Below, piece after piece: positions 23,890 to 35,400 of a stretch of 64,000 bases of DNA. The notes beneath the pieces were generated by a model. The model saw nothing but the letters and a program-made list of their open reading frames with translations. It searched no databases and was not told the origin of the DNA. Position 1 is the first letter of the stretch; every line of letters begins with the position of its first letter. The stretch covers positions 34,758-98,757 of the forward strand of contig JAJVDF010000464.1 of NCBI GenBank assembly GCA_022410635.1. Direction: 5' to 3'. Origin of the DNA: Tretioscincus oriximinensis. Lineage: Eukaryota; Chordata; Lepidosauria; Squamata; Gymnophthalmidae. The translations under genes were made by a program, and so were the position numbers.

Positions 23890-24165
23890 ATGCCCACAGA
23901 AGCACGGTGGTACACAGGCTAAAAGCTTTGTGCTTTTTCTGCCTTTCAACAGAGTGGATTCTGCAGCTCATACGTCAGTCATAGAGAGGGGTGGGTACCC
24001 TCTACTGGCCTCAGCTTCAGACAACCCAGCTGTTGGAAAGCAGTTTGCAATTAGATAAATGAGTACCACCATAATGACCTTTGCCTTCGGGCGAAAAAAT
24101 AGCTTGTATGCTGCTTTGAGTCTCTTCGGGTGAGAAAAGCGGGGTACAAAAATCCAGTTCTTCTT
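23890..24165 (+). mobile_element. tRNA-derived SINE, (CTT)n tail
   Basis: Contains TACCCTCTACTGGCCTCAGC and GGTGAGAAAAGCGGGGTACA near the 3' end. The head is degraded. Confidence 0.75.
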
Positions 24166-24289
24166 CCCATCTAGCTTCCATTACAGATTCAATCTTCCCC
24201 TCGTCTTGTGATTGAATTCCATACTGATAATTAGATGCCCATCAAAACCTTGTTCATAGAAAAGAATAAATGATGATAATAATAGTAAC

Positions 24290-24480
24290 GATAATAATGT
24301 TTATTTATAACGCTCTTTTTACAGGTACCCTGTGAAGCAGACAGAGCTGAGTGTGTTCTAAAGAACTGAGTGGCCCAAGGTCACCCAGGTGGCTTTATGG
24401 AGGAGGGTGGAATGGAAGCGGAAGACGACCCGATAAGAGTCCATCACTCTTACCCTACACCAAACTGACATCCTGGGTTA
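24290..24480 (-). mobile_element. Second tRNA-derived SINE family, inverted
   Basis: Contains GGTACCCTGTGAAGCAGAC and GTGGCCCAAGGTCACCCAGG. Confidence 0.7.
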
Positions 24481-24574
24481 GCTAAGTCCAGCATGCAAGA
24501 AGTGTGGAGACATGCAGGGATGTGAGATATGACTATGAACTTTCGACCTACATTGACCCACGGTCGCTCTAGTC

Positions 24575-24735
24575 TCAACGAAATAGCTGTGTTAGTCAGG
24601 TGCAAAACAGCTAGCAAGGGTGTCTTGTATTATCTTAAAGACTAAGAAGGAAAAGGTAGGCAGCGTGAACTTTCATAGAGAGGTCTACTTCTTCAGGTGC
24701 ATCTGAAGTGCCAGTCTTCCCTAAAAAAGTTCTCG
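24575..24735. mobile_element. P2 MITE, left part (split by the solo LTR)
   Basis: AATAGCTGTGTTAGTCAGG starts the left arm. The right arm starts at 24736 and is present twice, once on each side of the LTR. Confidence 0.7.
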
Positions 24736-24791
24736 CTGCCTGCCTTTCCCTTGTTTGTCTCCTAAGACCCGACGAAATCCCTTTGCTAGAC
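24736..24791 (+). repeat. 56-bp direct repeat, left copy
   Basis: Right arm of a P2 MITE (CTGCCTGCC to TTTGCTAGAC), directly before the LTR. It differs from the right copy at 3 of 56 positions. Confidence 0.88.
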
Positions 24792-25528
24792 TGTGGCGTC
24801 CTCCATTTTAGAGGTTTGTATTTCTTTTATAAACTTGCCAGAAATCCCAGAGGGAGGGGGGAAGAGCAGGCCTGGGCAGGGGCGGGGCTTCCTGAATCCC
24901 TGATTGGGAGGGGGCGTGGCTGGAGGAGCCAGCCAATGGGGCCTCGAGTAGCCGGCTGGTCAACAAATAAAAGGGAAGCTGACCAGGGCTAGAGGCCTTT
25001 CTGTCGGAGGGATTTGTGGTGTAGCAAGTGGACAGAGGGGTCCGCTTCTGATCTGCCTCAGAGGGAGGGGGAGGAAGTGTTTGGTGGCCTGGAGGAGTCA
25101 AAGTGGAGGCTTGACTTGGGGCTGGAACAAATAAAGGGACGCAGGGCCTGTCTCTTGAAGTATCTGGAAACTAATGTTGCTCTTGCTTGGTGTGTGTGCT
25201 TGAGTCAGGCTTACTTTATAAAAGCCGAAGCTTTATTATTCTAATCTTCTTTCTATTCCTTATTTGTAAATAATAAACTTGTCATTTGTTTCAATTCAAA
25301 CATCTTTCTTTCTTTTATTTCTGTAACAGCACTAAAGAAGCAGCTACTGGTGGGGGCTGAGAATAAAGCCCCATCACTGAGGTAAAGACAGGGGCCTTGT
25401 GCAGGCCTGAGGAAATTACTGTTGCTCCAAGCAGTCGTGGGTGCTGGATTGGGCAACAGGGGGATATTGTGGCACCCCTAGCTGGGAGGGTCACCTAATA
25501 GTGGGGCCCTCAAGTAGGGGTCACCACA
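24792..25528 (+). mobile_element. Solo LTR (737 bp), plus orientation
   Basis: Same family as 22103-22832: TGTGGCGTCCTCC at the left and TCACCACA at the right, with the same TATA-like and AATAAA signals. Each end abuts a copy of a 56-bp direct repeat instead of the usual 4-6 bp. Confidence 0.8.
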
Positions 25529-25584
25529 CTGCCTACCTTTCCCTTGTCTGTCTCCTAAGACCCTACGAAATCCCTTTGCTAGAC
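25529..25584 (+). repeat. 56-bp direct repeat, right copy
   Basis: Directly after the LTR. It continues into sequence resembling the outer end of the P2 element (AATCTGCTCCAGG). Confidence 0.88.
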
Positions 25585-28500
25585 AATCTGCTCCAGGCAA
25601 CTCCTCTGGAAAGCACTGGCACATGGATCTACCTTTCCCACCACTCAACTTTCATCCATTGTTCACTGCTGACTGTAAGATCCATTCACTTACATAGGGA
25701 CAGGAAAAGCACCTTTTACTGCCACATCTTTCCTCCGCACCTTGCCGAAAGCAAACACTGACACCAGTGCAAATTCAACATTGGAACCTTTTAATTATTA
25801 TTATAACACAGACAAAAACAGAGGAAAAAACAGTTTCTTGACCCCAAACAGAGTCACCTTTATGCTGTAGCTTATATATTTGATGCACATTCAGAAAAGC
25901 ACCAAAGGGAACCTTCGTGTTCCCACTCACAACAAAAGTTTGGAATTCACAGGCTAATAAATCGCATGAAACATGAACGCTTAACAGCTTGCCCACTCAC
26001 ACTATACATTTTACTCTATTAAAATATAACTCTTCAACATCTTAGAAAGCCTCCAACAGTACTGGTTAACTGCGTTTCAAAGCAACCCTAAGACACAAAA
26101 TATGCCTCAATCTTTACGGGAAGCTGTTGCTCCATATTGTTACGAGGCAGTTTTATGGAGTCTCGTGAAAAAGAGTAAAAAGATTAGATGCTCTACGTCC
26201 CCACTGGGTAAGCCACTGACCATTAGCCTCTCCCATATGTCCTCCCAGCAACTTCTGAGATAATTTTGGCACCAGCAGAAAAATTAACTATCCTCAAAAC
26301 TGCCATATGAAATAAGGATATAAATGTCAGACTCAAAATATATCCACCACACTCAGCTAGTTCTTAATATTGGTTGCTTTATGCTTTCGTTTTATTAACA
26401 CTTGCCTATTACGCCTCTAGGAGGTTTTTTCACAGAGGTTTTATGAAGCTGAGCTTAATCATAGTAAAATTGCTTGGCCAGAGCTTTCTGTTCTAAGGCA
26501 AAATTGCCCAATGCTTTCCAGTCAAATCAGCTGCTACTGCTTTGTTTCTGAAGCTCTTATTCAATTAGACAAGGCTCACAGGTTGGTTTGCTTTTTTTGC
26601 AACTGGGGCATAAACAAGCCCATTATCTTCCAAATAGTCCCTTAGCTCAGTTGCAGCCAAAGAGAGACATTGCAACTCACAGGCTGCAGTCAAATTGCCT
26701 CACGTGTCCTGAAAGGGAAAAAACACATTTTGAAAAGACGAGTCAAAACTGACTTCATGTTTCTAAAGGCAATATATTCCAAGCACACAAGAGCTGAGTG
26801 TAGCAGCTTGAATAACAAGGCAGAATGTGTGCTTGCCTCTATATTTTCCATCCACTGAAAGGAATGCCTAGGACTGTGCAGGCAGCCATGGGCAAGCATC
26901 AGCCAGCCAAAAGCCTTGTAAAGGCTTCCATCTAGACACCCTTATCACGTCTTCAGATAGAGGTCAAGTATCAATGCTACATTTTCTAGCTTCAGAATGA
27001 GTCAGTCTCCATTTCAGTGCCTGAGTGTGGAGCTAAAGAGCAAAACCCAGCACCCTGAATTACAAACAGGGCCTGAAAACAAGGCACAAAACAAGGTCCA
27101 GCAAATGGTGAATTGCAAGGAATGATGGGAACTGCTGTAGACAAACATTCAGAAGACNGGAAAGTCATGCCGATCCCACAGAATGGATATTTGTTGTGAG
27201 CACAATCCTATAAAGTATAGACATATGCTAAAGTACCTGGGGATCAACGTTTCGAATGTGAAGGCTGCAGTATCCAAAATGGCATCTTTCTATGCCATAA
27301 AAGGAATTACACTCTCGTGGCACGCATTTTGAGATTCTTTCGTAGAAAAAAGAGGGCTGGAGAAAGATCGTTCCTCCATTAACTTCTCGACTGGGAAAAC
27401 AGGCATCATGAGAAATAACTAGAAAAAGGCAACATGGTGAATAATGAATGTTACAACAAAAATAATAATAAATAACTACCTGAGGTTTTCCTGCTTTCTA
27501 ATGGCTATTTGCAGGCCTAAATTTCACAAACACAGACAACACACATCAGTAGTAGGTACCATATTGGTATTAGGAGGAAACAGAACTCTTCTGTGAAGTC
27601 ATTTAAAAAAAAATAATGGAAAAATATTTCAGGGACAAACAATATTTAAACCCTGTGATTTTTGCCAACCTCTGAGAAACTACAATCCACAGATCTGGAA
27701 TTTGGAGTTAAACAGGGGTTTTCTCACATTTTTGTTGCGGTGGAACTAGGAGAAAGAAAACACTCTTTCCTTGTTCTCTCCTTATTTTTAAATTTTGGAA
27801 CCGGAACTATTCTGGCAGGAAATAAAATCCTGAAAAACGTTAACAACAGCAGAGCCTGAGCCTTTTGGCCAGGGACAGGGAATGTGGGATTCTGTAGATC
27901 TTATTGGATTAAGAATATGCAATAGGGGAAACCTGCATTTTCTGCGACAGAGAGGAATTACTCTTTCCTCTGCACAAATGTCTGCACTTACATTTTCTAT
28001 GCGCCGTCCCTTAGCATGTAATTCAGGAGTTGTTGCCTGCTTGCTGGGCACAATACCACATTATATATCGTAGCTGTAATTTCCTGCAGCATACAAATCC
28101 AAAGCTTGCTAAATAAAACAGCCCAACAGCCACATTACTATAAAGTTATGATAAGACTGCGTAATTATGTAATATTCTCCCTCTCTCAACACATATGGCT
28201 TCATTTTCCATAAGGCACTAACGGTTTCATTTCACTATTGTTTCTAATGGGTTTGCACGCTCCCATGTTCATGGCTAATGATAACTGTACCGGACCACAG
28301 GAATTGCCATCCCAGAAGATCATTTTACCTAACTCTGCCTCTAGATTCTTTGGATTACAAGTCCCATCAGCTCCAGAACAGTTTAACATGTTTAGTAGTG
28401 TAAAATTTGGGATAAAAAAATCTACACGGTTCAAAGTTTGATGAACCCCATTGGAGATAATTAGCTTTGAAACTGTTTCAAGCAAAACAAAGAAGTGAAA

Positions 28501-28866
28501 GTTTAAGTATCCTGAGGAGTAACTTCTTTGTCAACCCAATCTCAGCTCTCGGACCCGTCCTCCTCCAATGTGGCTTCATTAAGATATCGTGTTTTTTCTA
28601 TACATAGTAGTCGCATACATTTTTTCTACAGCCAAATGCTTTGAATACTAACAATTCTGTTAGTGTTAGATGGTTGGTTGTAGAGTTAAATCGAAGCATT
28701 ATTCAGTCCTCTCTGACATCTTGCAGTAAAAGACGTGCTGTTTATAAGCAAATTCCTCATATGATGAAAGAACAATGCATATGATGGAACACTTCTTTTA
28801 CAGAGAGGAAAATTCAGAACCTAAGAACTGTTTTGCATAATGGCCACCAACAGACAAGCTTCCAAG
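25585..28866. other. Intergenic PLIN1-PEX11A sequence downstream of PEX11A
   Basis: Mostly unique AT-rich sequence with few repeats, unlike its surroundings. No coding exon is recognised. One ambiguous base at 27158. The PEX11A 3'UTR probably occupies its right end. Confidence 0.55.
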
Positions 28867-29435
28867 TCAATGGGCCAACCGAAGATGCGGTTGGGCGACA
28901 GTGACAATTCCAACCACAGAGGAGATGAGACCACATAATCCAATGATTCCTGGGTTGGACTTGTAGATCCCAAGTCGGTCCAATGGACTAGAAAGATCAC
29001 AAAGGTTCTTCAGGGTGTCAAGAAACAAGGGTGGGTGGCTCTTCAATGTCAGGTAGAGGAGGAGGAGGAAGGGCTGCAATCCACCCTTCGCCATGGTAGT
29101 CAAGCTCTGGAGGTGCTGCTCACAGGGCGAGAAATCTTTCTTAGGATTCCGCTTCCGTGCCGTCTGCTCCATGCGCCAACAAAGCTCGTACAGATCCTTG
29201 ACCAGGTTTATCACCAGGGAATAATAATAACACTTGGTGGCCCAGTTGCGCCACTTCTTCTTGTTGATGTCCGAAAACAGTCCTACACTCTGCACCCACA
29301 GGACTGTGTCGCATACAAAGTAGAAGGCACGGTTGAGGTTGGAAGCTGTCAAGCAGAAGCGAGGGACCACATTTGGCAACCGGGTGGCCTGTTTGGCTGC
29401 TACAAGGGCATGTACCATGTTGCCAAGCCGGAACA
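28867..29435 (-). CDS. PEX11A: PEX11A exon 3 (terminal)
   Basis: 569 nt from acceptor CCCTTTCAG to the stop codon at 28867-28869. It encodes about three quarters of the protein, including both hydrophobic segments. No clear AATAAA signal was found on the minus strand in the 700 nt downstream, so the 3'UTR end is undefined. Confidence 0.96.
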
Positions 29436-32400
29436 CTGAAAGGGAAAACACATTTATTAGGAAACCGATCTCTCAAGAATCGTCTCATATGGGCATGTCC
29501 AATTTCAAACACAAAAATTGGAAAATAATTGAATTTGAGATAAACACAGTGCTCAATGTGAATATTCTTTTAACTAATGAAACAATTATTGTTCATGCAG
29601 GTCTGGAATATGTGATGAATATAATAACAAGAGATATAATACTGGAAGTTACAGAGTGCGCACAGCTAGTGGTCCTTTGGGGCTGGAAGGATGGAGCAAC
29701 AGGCAGGACTCCTGAAATACCATTTGCAGGGAGTCATGAACAGGTGCATATATTGCTTTCCTCTGTTCAGACTGGCCAGGTGTATCTGGTGGGGTCTCTG
29801 TGTGAGACAGAATGCTGGACTAGATGGGCTCTGGTCCGATCCAGTATGGCTCTTCTTATGTTCTTATGACTAAGTTCATGGTATGACTATGGAACTGACT
29901 TCAAGGCAATAGAAATAGCTAATAGCAGAATAAACAACTCAGATAACTCAGAAAAGACTATGGAATGTAAAAATAAATGGGCAACAGTAAAACAACACAT
30001 GGAAAGGAGAATGGTTAGTGTTCTTATTTATTTATACTTATACCCTGCCCTGTACCCAAAGGTTTCAGGGCGGCCAACAGTAAACCATCAATACAAAATT
30101 GACAAATTAAAAACAGTATAAAACTATCTAAAAGTGGGGAGGAAAAATGACATTTCTTCAGCTAAATTATATAGACTAAGACTTATTTTTACACCATAAA
30201 CAATCTCATTAGCCCTAGGTATTTGGAACCAGGAGGGGGTAGGTGGGATATATGCAGTGCTTTTTTTCTAGGAAAAAAGGTGATGGTACTAACGCCGGCG
30301 AGGGGGGCGGTGTTAGCGGCGAGGGGCAGTGTTAGCGGGGGCGTGTGTTAGCGGGGGCGGGGGGTGGTGTTAGTGGGGGTGTTAGTGGCGGCAGCCGCCG
30401 CTGCCCCGCCCCCGCCCCCGCCCCCCCCCCCCCCCCGCCCCCCCCGCCCCCCACGCCGCAATCCCGGGACCTTTTATTAAGGCGGGGGCGGTGTTAGCGG
30501 CAGCCCCTGGCCCCCCCCCCCCCCCGCCTAAATAAAAGGTGCCGATACTGCGTTCCGGCACAAAAAAAGCCCTGTGCATAAGTGTTTTGGTTTGTGTTAC
30601 TCAGTGTAGATGTGTTTATATGTGTGGTGTTATGTATTATGTTGAGTAAAAAAATAAGAAAAAATATTATACACCACCCAAAAGAGAATGCCATGTCCTG
30701 TAATGGCAGATGATCAATGGCAGTAGCTCTAGCCAACCCAGCTATTCAAGAAATTGCAACTGGCTGCAACTAGGTAAATCCAGCACAGCCTGGTGGGGAA
30801 GGTAGAATTCAGGCGAAAAATACCCTTGTAAGCCGTTTTGAGTCCCTTTGACTTAGAATAGTGGGGTATAAAAACCCTTCTCCTACTTATTCTTTTCTCA
30901 ATAACAGAATCACTCTCAACACAGGTTTTACCTCTATCTTATCAAAAGCGTATTTTATCTCTCCCTTCTTCCAAGACTAGAAAAAAAGTGGATTTGATAT
31001 TGTCAATGTATGGGCCTTTCTGCATTACTGGACATTTTTCCACATTATTTATTAGAATAAAGACCTGTGCTCGTTATTCTAGGAGCGAGTAAGGCAGGCT
31101 CCAGGTGAGGTCAATTATAGTCTGCAGTAGAATGAGGAGAGTAAGTCCAGTATATGATCCCATATAAGGTCCAGTACAGAAAGGGTCTATGGTGTTTAAT
31201 GGCTAGATCTGCAGGATTCATAAAAACACTTTTTAATCTCACATTATCTGCAACATTTTTTCATTTGTGTGCTTTTCTAAGGGATTTTTCTTTTTAATTT
31301 AGGGGCCTTAAAAGTAATTTGCTCTGGGTTTCCAAAGAAGTGAGAAAACATAAAATCAGAACCCTTAGGAATTTCTGTGATTTAAATGACGGCACGACAA
31401 GACACTTGTTTAATTGAGTTAATGATTTTGTTTATATTTCCAATTTTTGAGGTTGTTATTTGGGGGCTGCCATGGTCTGCACTACAGTAGGATGGCAGAC
31501 TCCTATTCCAAGATATATCCCAGAATAAGGCTGAATTCAGAGACATCCCTACACCAAGAATCTCCCTGGATTTTCCAGAAAGCAACATACTTACGTTTGC
31601 GCCCTGAGCTCATGCTCGATTCCAACTGTTTGAGCTTCATTATAAATTGCTCTCGGCCAGTCTTATGCTCTAACATATAGCTAAGCAGCATGCATGAATA
31701 CTGAGTGGCTCTGAAATGGGGAGGAAAAGAAATATGTGAAGCACAACATCACATGCAAGGAAATGGAAAAGGGTGAGCCTGCTCAAAATGAAACCAAAGC
31801 CCTTCCCAGAGAGAGTCCAAAATGTGGGCATATCTTAAGGCTATGCTGGGACTGTGACACAGTCACAGTATGGAGAAGGAGAAGAAGGAGAAGGAGAAAA
31901 AGAAGATAGAAGAAGAAAGAAGATAGAAAATAGAAGAAGAAAAAGAAGAGGATAAAGAAGAAGAAAGAAGAAGAGTAAGAAGAAGGAGGAGAGGAAGAGG
32001 AGGAGGAAGAATCTGGATTTTATATACCACCCTTCTCACCTGAATTATCTCAGAGCGGCTCAAAATGTTATTTTTCACCCAAAGGCATTCTATCTTCCCC
32101 AGCACATTTGTGGTAGTACCCATTAATCTAACTAAAAAGTGCTTTCACAAAATGCTTTCGAGTAGCTGAGTTGGCTAAAGCTGAGACCAGTAGAGGGCGC
32201 TTACCCCTCTCACAGCCAACACAGGACTTCGAGAACGGACCTCTGCATTGAGAGACCATCTCTTAACTTCTACACCATTCCTGCCTCTCTGCTATTATAG
32301 GGGATCCGCTTCTAAGACAATCAACTAAAGAAAGTGGCTGCAATAGAGATTTACGTCTTTTTTTGTTGTCATTGTAGGCTTCCAATGAGCATTTGGCTGG

Positions 32401-35400
32401 ATAATCCTAACGTATGAAAGACCAGTTGGGCTCTATCGCGTACTCACAAATAGCTTTCCCGTTAGTGGTAGATTTAAAAGAAATAACCATTTTAGTCTGG
32501 ATCCTGAACATCTAAGAAGGAATTCTCATAGCACCTTAGAGGTGAACAAGAAAAAGGTGCGGTGCATCAGTTTTCATAGACTACTTAAGAAATCAGGCCG
32601 CAACATCTAGGGCTCTTCAGCCTTGAGAGAGGCATTTAAGAGATGATCTAGGACCAGGAGATGTTCCTTGAAACTGATGAAGAGTTAGGATAGACAAGGG
32701 GAAGTATTTTTTCACCCAGATGATCATCAGTCTGTGAAATTTACTTTCAGAAGAAATAGTGGTAGCTAGTAGCCTGGATAGCTTTAACACAGGATATAAT
32801 TAATTTTTTTTTTTTGCAGTTTACGGACAAACTTACATTGACATACAAACATATAAAAATACTTTTTTTCCTTATTTGGGGGGGGGGGAGTAACAAAATG
32901 AATTATAGCCATTTATACATAAAGGGAAAAATTTGTCTTTCCATATTAATCCATATGGACTCGGGTCTTCTATTGGACATATATCTTAGTACTTTAAGCC
33001 ATTTTTGTTTCATGGTCTGTACATTTGATATACCTAAATATTTGTGTCTTAATTCATATACATGTATAATTCATGTATAAAGTCAAATTTCATTATTTCT
33101 ACAACATATGTAACCCAGTTTTTCATAGTCCATTTCGTTTTATCCTTCCATCCATAGCACCTGGACAAATGAGCGGCAGATATTAGACTACAGTACAAAT
33201 TGTAATCCTCCTTGTATTGAGTCTTGAAATTTTTTTCAAGTAAAAAACGTTTTTCAAAGTTCCAGTTTAATAAATTCAAGGAAGCCAAGGGTATCAATAT
33301 CTATGTATAACGCTTGAAGACATGTATATATCAAAAATGTTCAGAAAATGGTCACATGTCCTACACACGTGTGCAGCTGGAAGACCCCTTAGACCCCTTC
33401 TACAGCATTAACTCCTGAAAGCACCAAATTGTTGTTGTTGGGCATCATGGACTCATGGCTGACCATATGAGTACATTTATGTAAATAAATAAATCCCAAC
33501 TGTTTATAACTCCCCTTTTACCATAGGGCGGTGCACAGAGCTTTTGTTGGTTTATTACAAAGACACCCTGTGAAGTGGGCATGGCTGAAAAAGTTCTGAA
33601 GAACTGTGATGGGCCCAAGATCACCCCTTCATGGAGGAGTGCGGAATCGAACTAGCAGACTGCCAGATAAAGAGTCCAGCATTCTCACCATTACATCAAA
33701 CTGGCTTTCTTGGCAGATATATAGAGGACCTGTGCCATAAGCTATTTGGTGGGAGAAGGAGGTGATCTAGCTGCTTTTAAATCAGTTTATTCTACTATTA
33801 AATTACAGCTCCTTCCAAAATATCTGACATTAACATTAAAAAAAACATTTTAACCATGTAAGCTTAGGGATTTATACCTATTTATTATTTATCTATTTGT
33901 ACTTGTATCCCGCTCTATAGCCGAAGGTCTCAGGGCGGCCAACCATAGGGTGGCGCACATAGCTTTTGTTGCTTTCTCCACAACAGACACCCTGTGGAGT
34001 AGGTGGGGCTGAGAGAGTTCTGGTCCAAGATCACTCAGCTGGCTTTCATGGAGGAGTGGGGAATCTAACAGGGAGACTACCAGGTGCAAGTCCAACACTC
34101 TAACTTCACCCAGCCAAGAAATAACACAAGGTACCTGGAAAATAAAATGTAGTTGAACCTGACTTCTACTGACTAGATAAGCTTTTCTGGGCAGTCTTTT
34201 TGGCAAACATAGGGAAGTTGCTTTTCATTGGCGAATATACTGAGGACATGAAACATGCAGATGTGCCCGACTACTCCCTACGTTTGGAAACGAGTAAAAC
34301 AGCTCAATCAAGTTTGCTAGTCATCACAGGTGAGGCTATCTATAACCTATAAAAATTCAATCCAAGATTATGCCTCTACAGTAATTTGGGGTGTAACTAG
34401 GAAGATGTCAGTGGTGGGGCACTTCCTTATTTTGAATGAGATTTATCATATATAACTTTGGGAGGTACTGGAAGGAGAGGGAGAAATCGGATGTAAGGTC
34501 TGGAGTTGTTTCATGGTTATAGACGAGTTAATAATCCTGAGAATTTAAGAGAAATTAAGAATAGGATGTTCTCTGCTGAACAGATGGTGACAGCACCTGG
34601 CAGAAGCCTCAAACAAAATGGACAGAACACAAATTTGTGTGCTACAGGATTACAAGATCATCATCAAACATAAAGCTGAGATCTCGATTGTAGTTCCAGT
34701 CCTAGACAGGAAGCCCCGCCTTCAAAAAGGTCACGCCTATCTTCCTCCAAAATGGGAGCCCCCCCCAAGGGTGCAAGGCACTGGCCTTACCACAGATTTA
34801 TAAAGAGGCAAAATGACACTTGGTGACCTATTTTCGATTCCCTTTCTGATTATCTCTAGCCTTGAATTTGCTCGAGATCGAAACTGCCCGATCTGAAATG
34901 AGTACAAGAGCACCGAAGACTAATTCCAACAATTCAGAATTTCTCCAGAAAAGTAGCATAGGTAATCCTTATTAAAAAAAGAAATTTGTTTTATAGTGCT
35001 TGGGCTCAAGAAAGAGGAATAATTCAAGAATACAATAATATAAGAAACATCAGAATGGAAGAGGCTCCCCTTCAGAAGTTAATAGGCAAAGAATTTCATG
35101 TGAAAACCTTTTGCCTTGAACAGGGTTTGGACCTGATGGGATTGGACCTTGTAGGCACGAATAGCTCAGTCACTAAGGAGACGGTCTTTCACCTGGGGAG
35201 GATTGAGCGCCTTCTACTAGTCTACAGCTCTAGCCAACTCAGCTATTTGAAAGAGATGCAATTTTGTAATTTATCAATTAGATAAACAAGTACCATCATT
35301 AACTTGATGGGGAAGATGGAATAAGATGTAAGCTTTCATGTGAAAATTAACCCTGTAAGCCGCTCTGGAAAAGACCGGGGTATAAAAACTCATTTGGACA

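Noticed and set aside
29035..29869. Plus-strand frames opposite PEX11A exon 3 (134 and 178 codons)
   Set aside because: Shadow of the conserved minus-strand exon; the second continues into a CR1 fragment.
35150..35225. tRNA-like sequence (A-box similarity)
   Set aside because: Head of a SINE followed by the standard SINE body, not a tRNA gene. The same holds for other SINE heads.
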